Origin: CAYYGL01 sp964471235
GTDB lineage: Bacteria > Calditrichota > Calditrichia > RBG-13-44-9 > J075
Length of the DNA stretch: 32,435 bases
NCBI GenBank assembly: GCA_964471235.1
Contig: CAYYGL010000032.1
Span: 1-32,435 of the forward strand
Direction of reading: 5' to 3'
The position numbers were made by a program, and so were the translations under genes. Position 1 is the first letter of the stretch; each line of letters opens with the position of its first letter. Positions 8,472-17,543 of this stretch are shown here, one piece after another. Under the pieces are notes generated by a model, which was given only the letters and a program-made list of their open reading frames with translations, was not told where the DNA came from and ran no database searches.

Positions 8472-10074
8472 GATAATTGTCATCGGTTCCGGCGCCAGCG
8501 GCGTTCACTTTGCCCAATCGGTTCTGCAAAAAGGTTACCGGGTGCTTATGCTGGATGTGGGGTTTTATCGGGAAGAGATGGTGAACCCGGAAGACAGCCT
8601 GACCGATTTAAAAAGCAACTTGAATGATCCGGCGGCATATTTCCTGGGTAAAGATTTTGAGGCGGTCATTTATCCGGACGCCGAAGGCGAGTACTACGGA
8701 TTTCCGCCCAGCAAAAATTTTGTGTTTGCCAATCTGAAAGAGTTCCGATTTAAATCGAGAGGCTTCAGTCCGCTTTTTTCGTTTGCCCGGGGGGGGCTGG
8801 CGGAAGCCTGGACCGCCGGTTCCTACCCCTTTAACGATGAAGAGTTGGAAGACTTCCCCTTCAATTATCAGGATATCGAACCATACTACAATCAGGTGGC
8901 AGAGCGGATTGGCATCATCGGGGAGATGGATGATTTAACCCGGTTTTTTCCGGTTCATCAGCATATACTGCCGCCCCTCAAGTTAGATGAGCACTCCCGG
9001 GTGCTCATCGAGTCCTATCAACGAAAAAAGGATTATTTGAACAATAAATTGAAATCCTTCATCGGTCGTTCCCGGATTGCCGCGCTCAGTGAAGACCGCA
9101 ACGGGCGAAAGGGCTGCACCTATACCGGCAGGTGCATCTGGGGATGTCCTACCGGGGCATTTTATACCCCCTCCTTAACATTAAAAGAATGCATGAGCAA
9201 TCCCAATTTCCAGTATCTACCCGGAATGTTTGTCTCCCATTTTAAAGTGGATTCCGCCGGCAAACTCAAGAGTGTGGTTGCCCGTTCTGTCGCCGAGCAT
9301 TCCACCCGGGAATTCGCGGCAGAGAAATTTGTGCTAGCCGCCGGGGCTCTCCCATCTACTAAAATCTACCTGGATACCATCTACCATCACACCGGAGAAA
9401 TCGTTACCCTGAAAGGATTATTGGATAACCGCCAGATTTTGGTTCCGTTTTTGAATCTGAAGATGATTGGCAAAGCATTCAATCCCCAGAGCTATCAATA
9501 TCATCAGCTTGCCATTGGCATGGAAACCGGGGAACCGAAAAATTATATTCACGGGCAAATCACCACACTAAAGACGGCCATGATTCACCCCATCATCCAG
9601 AATGTGCCCGCCGATTTAAAAACGTCAATATTTCTATTCCGCAATGTTCATGCGGCGTTGGGGGTAATCAATGTGATTTTTCCGGATTTTCGGCGGGAAG
9701 AGAATTATGTCACCCTGGAGGTGGATAACCGCAACGGAACGTCCCGCCTGATGATCAACTATGTGCCCCCGGCAGGTGAGAAAACCATGATAAAAAAAAC
9801 CATCAAACAAATAAAGAAAGTATTGTCTGCCCTGGGATGCGTGGTGCCGCCGGGAATGATTCACATCCGCCCCATGGGCGCCAGTGTGCATTATGCCGGG
9901 ACGCTGCCCATGTGTAAAACTCCCCGGGCACATACCACATCGCCAGATGGTCAGAGCAACGACTACGAGAATCTATACTTTGTCGATGGCAGCACCTATC
10001 CGTTCCTCCCGGCAAAAAACCTGACCTTTACCTTGATGGCAAATGCCGCCCGGGTGGCAGATACAGCGTTCTAA
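8464..10074 (+). CDS. GMC family FAD-dependent oxidoreductase
   Basis: A 536-residue glucose-methanol-choline-type flavoprotein oxidising an alcohol or sugar. The FAD-binding motif GSGASG lies at residues 8-13 after a short beta strand, and RGGLAEAWTAGSYPF near residue 110-120 matches the GMC flavin loop. A cysteine-containing stretch (GCTYTGRCIWGCPTGAF) is typical of a bacterial subgroup. The C-terminal catalytic region shows SVHYAGTLPM with the candidate active-site His and LPAKNLTFTLMANAARVAD with the candidate Asn. I chose ATG 8464 over ATG 8446 because it starts right before the FAD motif, has GAGAAG just upstream, and overlaps the previous stop by eight bases as at the preceding junction. 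No signal peptide, so cytoplasmic or attached through the 177-aa neighbour. Confidence 0.88.
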   Translation: MDKIIVIGSGASGVHFAQSVLQKGYRVLMLDVGFYREEMVNPEDSLTDLKSNLNDPAAYFLGKDFEAVIYPDAEGEYYGFPPSKNFVFANLKEFRFKSRGFSPLFSFARGGLAEAWTAGSYPFNDEELEDFPFNYQDIEPYYNQVAERIGIIGEMDDLTRFFPVHQHILPPLKLDEHSRVLIESYQRKKDYLNNKLKSFIGRSRIAALSEDRNGRKGCTYTGRCIWGCPTGAFYTPSLTLKECMSNPNFQYLPGMFVSHFKVDSAGKLKSVVARSVAEHSTREFAAEKFVLAAGALPSTKIYLDTIYHHTGEIVTLKGLLDNRQILVPFLNLKMIGKAFNPQSYQYHQLAIGMETGEPKNYIHGQITTLKTAMIHPIIQNVPADLKTSIFLFRNVHAALGVINVIFPDFRREENYVTLEVDNRNGTSRLMINYVPPAGEKTMIKKTIKQIKKVLSALGCVVPPGMIHIRPMGASVHYAGTLPMCKTPRAHTTSPDGQSNDYENLYFVDGSTYPFLPAKNLTFTLMANAARVADTAF

Positions 10075-10145
10075 TTTCAGGAACAAGATAAATGGACAGG
10101 GTACACACAGTTAGACTGGAGATGGTTGGGCTGTCTCACCTCGCC

Positions 10146-10170
10146 AACCCAGAACCCTGAACCCAGAACC
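10146..10170 (+). repeat. two copies of AACCCAGAACC, 14-bp period
   Basis: The 11-mer AACCCAGAACC occurs at 10146-10156 and 10160-10170, in the roughly 200-bp gap between the GMC gene and the SGNH hydrolase. Just upstream, GGTTGG and CCAACC form a small inverted repeat with a 14-base loop that runs into the first copy. The function is unknown; it looks like non-coding repeat debris. Confidence 0.6.
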
Positions 10171-10275
10171 TCCGAAGTGAATAATTCCGGTTAGAATGCT
10201 TTTATTCCTTTTTTCGGGTCAATTCATGTTCATTCGTGGATGAATGACGACTACCAATTAAAACAAAGGGTTTTT

Positions 10276-11322
10276 ATGAAGAAAGTCATAATCAACTTAT
10301 CGATTAGCCTGGGCAGTATTCTTTTCCTGTTCATTCTCTTTGAGATTGGTTTTCGAGTTGTGGAGAGTATCCAGAAAGCCAGAGCCGGCGACAAAATATG
10401 GGCAGTTTATGATCCCGATCTGGGATATCGTAACCGTCCCAATTTTGCCGATGTTAATTCCGACGGCTTGCGGGATGATCCGGTTGACAGCGTGAAAACA
10501 AAGTTCCGCCTGCTGCTTTTGGGAGATTCGGTGCCATTCTATGGCGATAACATCCACGATACTTTCCCGGGACACCTGGAAAGCATTCTAAACAGCGATT
10601 CCAGTCTGACGCCCACCGAGGTGATTAACGCCGGGGTCAAGGGATATACCAACTACCAGGAATTGGTTTATTTGAAAAAATACGGTCTGAAATTTCAACC
10701 TGACCTGGTAGGCGTCAGCTTCATCCTGAATGACCTGCACAAATTTCTTCACCAATTTGAGGTGAAGGACGGCAAGATTGTCGGTGAAACTTATCAATTT
10801 ACCAAAGAGGCGGTAAAGGGGGTGCAAAGCCCATTATACCAGATTGCCAGAAAGAGTCACTTTTTGGTCTGGTTGCGGAGAAAGTTAAGCATATTCGAAA
10901 GCCTGGTGGAATTTGAAACCAAAAAAGGGTTTACGTTTGATTATCGACCCGATTTTAATACCGCCTGGCAGGATAAACCCTGGGAGGAAGTGGAAAAGCA
11001 AATGGCAGAAATGGTGCAATTGGGGAAGGAAAACGGATTTAAGGTTTTCCTGGTCGCCTTTCCCTTCGGTGAACAATTACGGAAAGATTACCTCGAAAAA
11101 GATTATGATTACACCACAAAACCGCAACGGAAGTTAAAAGAAATCTGTCAGAGGCTTAATATCCCTTACCTGGATTTATTTAAGGATATTGATCGCAAGA
11201 AACACCTGATCGCTGATGAAATCCATCTAACCAAAGCAGGGCGCATCCTGGTTGCTCAAAAAATTGCTGAATTTTTGAAGAAAAATCATTTAATCCCTGA
11301 GCTGCAAACTGCAACCGAATAA
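10276..11322 (+). CDS. membrane-anchored SGNH/GDSL hydrolase family protein
   Basis: A 348-residue protein with an N-terminal hydrophobic anchor (IINLSISLGSILFLFILFEI, split here by its basic KK start) and a periplasmic SGNH esterase domain. Block I is LLLGDSVPFYG with nucleophile Ser85, block II contains NAGVKGYTNYQE, block III is FILNDLHKF with the oxyanion Asn, and block V is DEIHLTKAG with Asp314 and His317. All four SGNH residues are therefore present, unlike the fused domains at 3116 and 22385. The ATG at 10276 has AAAGGG five bases upstream and places the anchor at the N-terminus; ATG 10240 is a possible longer start. Likely roles are deacylation, or acyl transfer to the locus glycan. 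Substrate unknown. Confidence 0.85.
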   Translation: MKKVIINLSISLGSILFLFILFEIGFRVVESIQKARAGDKIWAVYDPDLGYRNRPNFADVNSDGLRDDPVDSVKTKFRLLLLGDSVPFYGDNIHDTFPGHLESILNSDSSLTPTEVINAGVKGYTNYQELVYLKKYGLKFQPDLVGVSFILNDLHKFLHQFEVKDGKIVGETYQFTKEAVKGVQSPLYQIARKSHFLVWLRRKLSIFESLVEFETKKGFTFDYRPDFNTAWQDKPWEEVEKQMAEMVQLGKENGFKVFLVAFPFGEQLRKDYLEKDYDYTTKPQRKLKEICQRLNIPYLDLFKDIDRKKHLIADEIHLTKAGRILVAQKIAEFLKKNHLIPELQTATE

Positions 11323-11363
11323 GGAAGAATCTTCAAAATCCTCCGAAATAACTAAGAAACAGG

Positions 11364-12929
11364 ATGGATCAAGCAATGGAAGAAATAAAGCACACAACAC
11401 TCAACCCCAAAAATATTCGTTCCCTTAAGTGGAAGATTTTTTTAACGTGCTGGATTATTTTCACCGCCCACTTTGCTACCAATGTGGTGCGGGAACATTA
11501 TCCGGCTTTCAGCCTGGTTGATCACGGAACATTTAAAGTAGATGAGTACCAGGGATTTCACCCGGATATTTTTGTGCATAAAGACGGTCATTCTTACATC
11601 GGCAACAATGTCACCGGTTCGGTAATCGCTGCAATTCCCCTATTGCTGTTTAAACCGGTATTAGACTGGCTGGGAGATTACGGCAAAGCGAAGGTTGCGA
11701 AAGCTGGCAACCGGGTGCACGCCGAATACCGCACCAATAAACCGAATCGGCGGCGTTTTTTTAAGTTGGTCAAAGAAAGGGGATTATACTTAAAATTTGG
11801 GGCGGCAACCGTTATCACCTCGGCATTTTTGATGGCGCCCCTGTCGGCGTTGTTTGTGGTGTTGTTGTTTCAAATTTTGCTCATCCGCGGCGTTGGAACC
11901 AGGCGAGCCATCTGGCTGGCATTTCTGTTTGGTTTTGCCACCCCCATTTTTTTCCGCACCGCCCATCTGAACCACAATATGTTCATGATGATGGTGGATT
12001 TCTGGGCATTTTACCTGCTGTGGCAGCCCTCCCGGGAAAACACTTTTCCCGCCTGGAGAACCCGTTTCTGGGCAGGCTTTCTGGCAGGCTTCGGTCTGGC
12101 ACTGGATTATGCCGGTGTGGTGCCCCTGCTGGCATTATACGGATACCTGTTCTTTATTCGCTTCTCGGAAACCTCTTTTAAACAGGCATTTGTTGATTCC
12201 CTTCCCTTTGTCATCGGTGCGGTTCCCCCGGTGTTGTTCCTTTTATATACCCAGTGGGCAATGTATGGGAACCCGTTCCTGCCCGGGCAGTACTGGATGC
12301 CGCCGGTTCATTACACCGACCGGGGCTGGCGTGGGTTCGATTGGCCCTCTCCGGATTTATACTGGCTGAATTTGTTTTCCCTTTCCTATGGGATGTTCAC
12401 TTTTTCCCCCCTATTGCTCGCAGGGTTTATCCCGATCTACTTCATCAAAAAGCGGGATCAATTAATTTTCCCTATCCGGGAACGCCGCTTTTCGGCAATT
12501 TTTGTGATTCTGTTTTTAACCTTCTGCGCAGCCAACCAGTATTCGCGGATGCAATTCAACACCGGATTTCGCTACCTGCTGCCCCTGGTGCCCTTTGTTT
12601 TTCTGGCGGCAAGCGACCATCTCAATCGCCTCTCGAACAAGTGGTTAGCCATTATTTCTGTCCCGACGTTATTCCACTCCTGGGTGCTCAGCATGTACCG
12701 GGAACCGGTGGATATTTCCTGGCGATTGTTTTTCCAACATGGCATTCAATTGCCCTGGTTATCCGTCTTAAAAATGGTAAATCCGCCGGACCATCCCATT
12801 CTTTCCAAACCGTTTTTGCCCATTCTGGTGCTGGCGCTTTGCAGTCTGGTGATCTGGGGAATCTGGAAATATCCTTTTTCCGGAGAGTCCCGATCATCTC
12901 AGCCCATTCTGAGCACCCCGGGGAAATAA
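11364..12929 (+). CDS. GT-C-like polytopic membrane glycosyltransferase
   Basis: A 521-residue integral membrane protein with about ten hydrophobic segments. After the first helix a periplasmic loop reads SLVDHGTFKVDEY and later DGHSYIGNN, the arrangement seen in ArnT/RgtA-like GT-C enzymes, where an acidic first loop binds the lipid-phosphate sugar donor. Further segments include LNHNMFMMM, and GFRYLLPLVPFVFLA near the C-terminus, also GT-C-like. Such enzymes use a polyprenyl-phosphate sugar on the periplasmic side, which would fit the GtrB-like enzyme at 5937 or the ALG5-like enzyme at 21279 as the donor maker. Family assignment is by pattern only; sugar and acceptor cannot be told. An in-frame ATG at 11376 is an alternative start. 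Confidence 0.7.
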   Translation: MDQAMEEIKHTTLNPKNIRSLKWKIFLTCWIIFTAHFATNVVREHYPAFSLVDHGTFKVDEYQGFHPDIFVHKDGHSYIGNNVTGSVIAAIPLLLFKPVLDWLGDYGKAKVAKAGNRVHAEYRTNKPNRRRFFKLVKERGLYLKFGAATVITSAFLMAPLSALFVVLLFQILLIRGVGTRRAIWLAFLFGFATPIFFRTAHLNHNMFMMMVDFWAFYLLWQPSRENTFPAWRTRFWAGFLAGFGLALDYAGVVPLLALYGYLFFIRFSETSFKQAFVDSLPFVIGAVPPVLFLLYTQWAMYGNPFLPGQYWMPPVHYTDRGWRGFDWPSPDLYWLNLFSLSYGMFTFSPLLLAGFIPIYFIKKRDQLIFPIRERRFSAIFVILFLTFCAANQYSRMQFNTGFRYLLPLVPFVFLAASDHLNRLSNKWLAIISVPTLFHSWVLSMYREPVDISWRLFFQHGIQLPWLSVLKMVNPPDHPILSKPFLPILVLALCSLVIWGIWKYPFSGESRSSQPILSTPGK

Positions 12930-13078
12930 TTCTATGAATTAAAGACAAACTTTTCTCACTTCAACAATAAATGTTCTTTTTTTACTGGCAGGGTACAATG
13001 ATAGTTTTTAGGATTCCAGTCTAAAATTTCCGGTTGGTTGTAGAAATTTTGATAATTTTTTCCTGAGGCTACATATTT

Positions 13079-13158
13079 AACTCTCCCCCTTTCATCCCCC
13101 TCTCTTGGAAGTCGAAGATCCCGATTCGTCGGGAAGAGGGGGAAAGAGGGGGTGAGTT
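13079..13158. repeat. imperfect long inverted repeat with internal TTCG-loop hairpin
   Basis: A C-rich left arm (13079-13106) and a G-rich right arm (13134-13158) are imperfect inverted copies, both bounded by AACTC/GAGTT. Inside, CCCGA-TTCG-TCGGG at 13120-13133 is a perfect five-pair stem closed on a TTCG tetraloop, a very stable RNA hairpin. The whole looks like a small REP- or MITE-like element; no terminal target duplication is evident and no poly-U tail follows. Confidence 0.55.
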
Positions 13159-13290
13159 CGAGGGAATGAGCGGATAGAAACAGGTGGTTATAAATCTTTA
13201 AAGACAAGAATTTATGAAATGTTTTCCTTAGTCCCTTTGAATAGCAAATTCACCAGTTCAAAGTGAGAAATGTTACTTAAATAATAACAA

Positions 13291-13316
13291 CTCTGCGACC
13301 GCCGCGTCTCTGCGGT
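13291..13316. repeat. CTCTGCG...TCTCTGCGGT intergenic element
   Basis: CTCTGCG and TCTCTGCGG lie 14 bases apart, and ACCGC (13298-13302) pairs with GCGGT (13312-13316). Similar CTCTGCGTCTCTGCGG strings occur as unexplained intergenic repeats in many bacterial genomes; this link is from memory. Confidence 0.4.
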
Positions 13317-13431
13317 TTATCCCACCACTCAATGCATGATCCCCTCGGGAGTGACGTTGTCATTGGCAAACGTGGCTCCATTGGAGACGGGATCGCGTCG
13401 TGATGAATTAATCAAGTTATGGAAATCCATT

Positions 13432-14622
13432 ATGGAAAAATCCACCTCTCCGAAAATCTCCGTCATCGTGCCGGTTCGAAATGCCCCCGAGCTAATCCGT
13501 TCCTGTGTGAAAAGGATTCAGAAATCCGATTACCCGGATTATGAACTACTGGTTGTTGATGATGCATCAACGGATAACACCCCGGAAGTCTTGAAAGAGT
13601 TGGGAGTGAAAGTCTTACGGCTGGACCAACAGAGCGGGCCCGCCCGGGCACGGAATTACGGGGTTCAGAAAGCACGTGGGGAGTATGTCTTTTTTATTGA
13701 TGCCGATGTGTGGGTTTACCCGGATACCATCCGTAAGGTGGTAGAACATTTCGAAAGCCACCCGGAAGTGGATGCCCTGTTCGGGTCTTATGATGTCTAT
13801 CCCCGGGCAGGCAACTTCATCTCCCAATATCGGAACTTGTTTCATCATTTCGTGCATCAACAGGGAAAAGAAGAAGCCAGCACTTTTTGGAGTGGATGCG
13901 GGGCAATTAAACGGGAAGTGTTTTTGGAGATGGATGGCTTTGATGTCAACTATCAGCGTCCCTGCATCGAAGATATTGAACTGGGCGCCCGTTTGACCAA
14001 AGCCGGACACCGAATTTCTCTCTGCAAGCATATTCAGGTCAGCCATCTCAAAAAATGGACCTTCTGGGGAATGCTGAAAGCGGACGTACGCGACCGGGGC
14101 ATCCCCTGGACCGAATTAATCATGCGGGAAAAAAATCTACCCAATGATTTGAACCTGAAGCTCTCCCAGCGCATCAGTGCGTTATTTTCTCTCGGGATAG
14201 TGGGTTCAATCGTGATGGAGGCGCTCTCTTTTAAAGAGTTATTTCTGATGCCTCTCTTTGTCATTCTGTCGGTTCTGTTCCTGGACATCTGGTCACTAAA
14301 GCGGCGGGTCCCCACAGCAGTGCGAATTTTAATCGTTCTTATGATACTTTCCGGAATTGTTGCTGCCATCTATTTCCAACAGTTCTGGCTTATTGTGGCG
14401 CTCCTGCTGACAATTGGAATCGTTCTTTTAAATTACCCTTTCTATTCCTTTTTTCTAAAAGAAAAATACCCGTTGTTTGCAGTGATGGTCATTCCCCTGC
14501 ACATTTTATACTACCTCTACAGCATGGTAGCCTTCGTCATCGGGGTGACAATTTATCTCTGGAAAAATAAAATCAGCCGATTGTTTCACTCCCAATCCGT
14601 AAAAGCGCAGGGGAATTTGTAA
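13432..14622 (+). CDS. membrane-anchored family 2 glycosyltransferase
   Basis: A family 2 glycosyltransferase of about 396 residues with a C-terminal membrane region. The catalytic domain starts ISVIVPVRNAPELI; VVDDASTDNTPE and FFIDADVWVYP carry the acidic nucleotide-binding and DXD motifs, and GFDVNYQRPCIEDIELGAR gives the ED catalytic-base motif. Four or five hydrophobic helices follow from about residue 245, so it acts at the inner membrane on the cytoplasmic side. ATG 13432 is preferred: GGA lies 8 bases upstream and the conserved strand follows after ten residues; an ATG at 13336 would add 32 residues without family similarity. A likely terminator follows directly, so this gene probably ends a transcription unit. 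Sugar unknown. Confidence 0.88.
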   Translation: MEKSTSPKISVIVPVRNAPELIRSCVKRIQKSDYPDYELLVVDDASTDNTPEVLKELGVKVLRLDQQSGPARARNYGVQKARGEYVFFIDADVWVYPDTIRKVVEHFESHPEVDALFGSYDVYPRAGNFISQYRNLFHHFVHQQGKEEASTFWSGCGAIKREVFLEMDGFDVNYQRPCIEDIELGARLTKAGHRISLCKHIQVSHLKKWTFWGMLKADVRDRGIPWTELIMREKNLPNDLNLKLSQRISALFSLGIVGSIVMEALSFKELFLMPLFVILSVLFLDIWSLKRRVPTAVRILIVLMILSGIVAAIYFQQFWLIVALLLTIGIVLLNYPFYSFFLKEKYPLFAVMVIPLHILYYLYSMVAFVIGVTIYLWKNKISRLFHSQSVKAQGNL

Positions 14623-14624
14623 CA

Positions 14625-14656
14625 ATCGCTTCGTCGAGCGATATTTTCTGAATTTT
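14625..14656 (+). terminator. candidate intrinsic terminator
   Basis: ATCGCT (14625-14630) and AGCGAT (14637-14642) pair around a six-base loop, two bases after the glycosyltransferase stop, followed by ATTTTCTGAATTTT. The stem is short, so termination may be partial. The promoter at 14726 downstream is consistent with a unit boundary here. Confidence 0.5.
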
Positions 14657-14725
14657 AAAAAAGATGCCGATTCCATCCCATTGAACCAATATCACCGTTC
14701 CGCTATGGAAATCAATATTTTAATT

Positions 14726-14753
14726 TTGAAAATTTTTAGCTCAATGTTATAAT
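14726..14753 (+). promoter_or_regulatory. candidate sigma-70-type promoter for the SBBP protein
   Basis: TTGAAA at 14726-14731 and a perfect TATAAT at 14748-14753 are separated by 16 bases, about 50 bases before the ATG at 14802. The sequence is AT-rich, and TTATA...TATAA forms a small inverted repeat over the -10 region. If the organism uses a Bacteroidetes-like sigma factor these boxes may not be the true ones. Confidence 0.5.
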
Positions 14754-14801
14754 ACCCTATAACATAATAGGATTCAATACAGATTCACAAGGTTAACATA
14801 G

Positions 14802-17285
14802 ATGTATCGCTTTTTCTTCATTTTAACGGTTGTTATACGATGCCTGGCGATGAACCCATTGCTATTGGCTCAATCACATCCGGAGGATCCGGGCAGTACT
14901 ATCCGGCAAATACAGATTTTCCGGCAGGCATATTTTATTGAAAATCAGGGGCAGCTCAATAACCCTGAAATTAAATATTACGCCTCATTCCCCAACGTGG
15001 ACATCGGTTTTGCTCCCGGGAAAATCTATTTCAATATCGTGCGCTGGCGGGAAATTGAACCGCAAAACCCATTTGATGACCCGGAATGGATATTCGACGG
15101 CGGTTTAATGTATGACCTGAAAATTGGCAATGGGGATGTCTCCCCGCAGGCAACAGACATCCTTTCCGGATACAGCAATTTTTTCCTGGGGAAAAACCCC
15201 CAAACATGGCGGACCCATGTTCCCCATTATAATCGAATTGTTTACAAGGATGTCTATCCCGGTATAGATTTGACATATTTTTTTGACGAACACAATCAGT
15301 TAACCTACGAGTATCTTGTTTCCCCTTATGCAGATGTATCTCCTATCGAGTTGAAATTTGATGCGGTGAAGGATATTTTAAGCGTGGATTCCACTCAAAT
15401 AAAAATTTTGACCGATATGGGTGAAATGAAAGACGGGGAGCTGGTTTGTTATCAAATGCTTGATGGGATTCCCCGGTTAGTTGCCAGCACCTTCCGAAAA
15501 ACCGGAAAAAATTCCTACCGGGTAGAATTACTGGATAACTACGACCATTCTCGTCCCTTAACCATAGACCCCACCGTGGCGTTCTCAACCTATTGGGGCA
15601 CCGGTCCTGCCCAAAATCGAACCGTGGTTATTGATTCAGCCGGGAACATATATATGTCCGGCGGTACTCGCAGCACCGACTGGCCGGTAACCCCCGGCGC
15701 CTATGACACGGTTCACAGCGGTACCGGCTGGCAGGATGTGGTCAGCGCCAAATTTGATTCCAACGGAAATGTCATCTGGTCAACCTTCATTGGTGGGCCC
15801 AAGGAAGATTATGCTTATGTTTCCGCCGTCAATGGGTCCGGTGAACTGTATCTGGCTGGCCGTGCCGGAACGGGATTTCCAACCACACCGGGCGCATTTG
15901 ATAACTCTTTTAACGGCGGTCATGCCGTGGGTAATGTTCATACCGCAACCGATGCGTTTGTGGCTAAGCTGTCTCCTGCCGGGGACCAACTTTTGTACAG
16001 CACTTATATCGGTGGAAATGGAAATGACAACGGCAGGGCGATTCATTTATTACCCAGCGGGGAATTGATAATTGGTGGAGGCAATAGCGACTCCGATAAT
16101 TTACCGGTCACACCGGGTGCTTATAAAACAAGCTTAGGTGGACAGAAGGATAGCTGGGTGGCAAAATTGTCCGCCGATGGAAGCAGTCTGATTTTCCTGA
16201 CCTATTTTGGTCCTAATAATGACAACCAGGGGGATGAAACCATCCGCGCCCTGGGGGTTGATGCCTCCGGAAATATCTGGATTGGCGGCACCACCGGCGG
16301 CACCGACTTTGTCACCACTCCGGACGCTTTTCAACCCATCCGGGGCGGTGGGATTTCCGAGGCATATATTGCTAAACTCAGTTCGGATGGCACCAGCCTA
16401 ATTTATCTCTCCTGGCTGGGCGGCAGCGGGTTTGATGAAATTGAAACGGAAGGGGTGGTGGACAGCCAGGGCAACTTTTATGTGGTTGGTTCCACTGCTT
16501 CCCCCGATTTTCCAACGACGCCAGGTGCCTTTCAATCCACCCTGCGCGGAGGCGGCAATACCTTTGATGGCGATGGATGGGTGGCACGAATTAACAATGA
16601 CGGTACCCTGGGGATGGCAACTCTCTACGGCGGTTCCAATCAAGGACCGGAGGGTTTTTTTGGCCCGGTGGTTGATGCCGCCGGCAATGTGTATTGTACC
16701 GGGAGAGTTCAATCCAACGATTGCCCGATTACCCCGGACGCCTTTCAATCTCAGTACGGCGGCGTGAAAGACGCCATAATCGCAATTTTCAGTCCTGATG
16801 GAACTCAACTACTTTACGGAAGTTATTGCGGCGGTTCCGAAAAAGATTTCGGCAGGCATATCGGGATTCATCCCAACAGCAGCGCTATTTATATCATTGG
16901 GGAAACTTTTTCCAACGATTTTCCGCTGGTAAACGCACCACAAACCACTCCCGGCGGCGCATTCCTGGCAAAATTGGATTTAACCACCGATGGGCTTCCC
17001 GGGGGGGACAACCAATTCCCTGATCAATTCCAACTTTACCAGAATTACCCCAACCCTTTCAATGCATCTACTATCATCAAATATTATTTACCGGAATCCA
17101 GCCAGGTGAATTTGACGATTGTAGATTTGCTGGGGCAGGAAGTTCAGTCATTGGTAAACGGCTGGCAGTCATCCGGTGTACACCAGGTAACTTTCAATGC
17201 CGAACATTTGAATTCAGGCGTCTATTTTTATCAATTACACGCCGGTGATTTTACCACCACCCGGAAAATGATCCTGCTTAAATAA
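14802..17285 (+). CDS. secreted SBBP-repeat beta-propeller protein with type IX sorting domain
   Basis: An 827-residue exported protein. A signal peptide spans residues 1-24 (FFILTVVIRCLA core, likely cleaved after LLLAQ). The N-terminal domain (YFIENQGQLNNPEIKYYAS onward to about residue 260) is the domain that commonly precedes SBBP repeats. From about residue 265 to 720, roughly seven blades repeat the motif TPGAF/TPGAY (VTPGAYDT, TTPGAFDN, VTPGAYKT, TTPDAFQP, TTPGAFQS, ITPDAFQS), each with an IGG/YGG turn: a beta-propeller. The last 85 residues (LYQNYPNPFNAST ... GVYFYQLHAGDF ... KMILLK) match the Por/type IX secretion sorting domain, so the protein should be outer-surface or released. 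Its function is unknown; it is likely a separate transcription unit within the glycan locus. Confidence 0.9.
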   Translation: MYRFFFILTVVIRCLAMNPLLLAQSHPEDPGSTIRQIQIFRQAYFIENQGQLNNPEIKYYASFPNVDIGFAPGKIYFNIVRWREIEPQNPFDDPEWIFDGGLMYDLKIGNGDVSPQATDILSGYSNFFLGKNPQTWRTHVPHYNRIVYKDVYPGIDLTYFFDEHNQLTYEYLVSPYADVSPIELKFDAVKDILSVDSTQIKILTDMGEMKDGELVCYQMLDGIPRLVASTFRKTGKNSYRVELLDNYDHSRPLTIDPTVAFSTYWGTGPAQNRTVVIDSAGNIYMSGGTRSTDWPVTPGAYDTVHSGTGWQDVVSAKFDSNGNVIWSTFIGGPKEDYAYVSAVNGSGELYLAGRAGTGFPTTPGAFDNSFNGGHAVGNVHTATDAFVAKLSPAGDQLLYSTYIGGNGNDNGRAIHLLPSGELIIGGGNSDSDNLPVTPGAYKTSLGGQKDSWVAKLSADGSSLIFLTYFGPNNDNQGDETIRALGVDASGNIWIGGTTGGTDFVTTPDAFQPIRGGGISEAYIAKLSSDGTSLIYLSWLGGSGFDEIETEGVVDSQGNFYVVGSTASPDFPTTPGAFQSTLRGGGNTFDGDGWVARINNDGTLGMATLYGGSNQGPEGFFGPVVDAAGNVYCTGRVQSNDCPITPDAFQSQYGGVKDAIIAIFSPDGTQLLYGSYCGGSEKDFGRHIGIHPNSSAIYIIGETFSNDFPLVNAPQTTPGGAFLAKLDLTTDGLPGGDNQFPDQFQLYQNYPNPFNASTIIKYYLPESSQVNLTIVDLLGQEVQSLVNGWQSSGVHQVTFNAEHLNSGVYFYQLHAGDFTTTRKMILLK

Positions 17286-17543
17286 CTATAGGTCGCCTGT
17301 AGAAGGCTAACCGTACCTTCTCAGCGCCATTCCCCGTCTGTTATCATCATTGAAAAGTAGCTGCCAATTTCGAACATCCATTTTGGAATCGTGTTCGAAT
17401 TCATCCGACAGACCAATTTTACCCTTTTGGAATTTCTGTCGAATATCTCTTTATATCTTTAAAGGAGAAAACAGGCTACCAGATAAAATTAGAAACAAAT
17501 TCGCATTCATCATTTTGTTCATCAAACAGAAAGGGTACGCTTT

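Larger units (their letters stand above)
12930..13431. other. 500-bp non-coding gap with repeat-like sequences
   Basis: No convincing gene is seen on either strand. The gap holds a polypyrimidine/polypurine inverted repeat (13079-13158) and a CTCTGCG/TCTCTGCGG element (13291-13316), both listed separately. The last 96 bases (13336-13431) are open in the frame of the next gene and could be an N-terminal extension, but they show no ribosome site and no family similarity. Confidence 0.6.

Noticed and set aside
12254..12937. 227-codon open frame on the plus strand
   Set aside because: It lies in another frame of the GT-C-like membrane gene, which has continuous helices and family-like loops there; the alternate frame has no ribosome site or known motif.
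17301..17321. AGAAGG/CCTTCT hairpin after the SBBP gene as a terminator
   Set aside because: Six weak pairs with a nine-base loop and no T-run after it; not enough to call termination.
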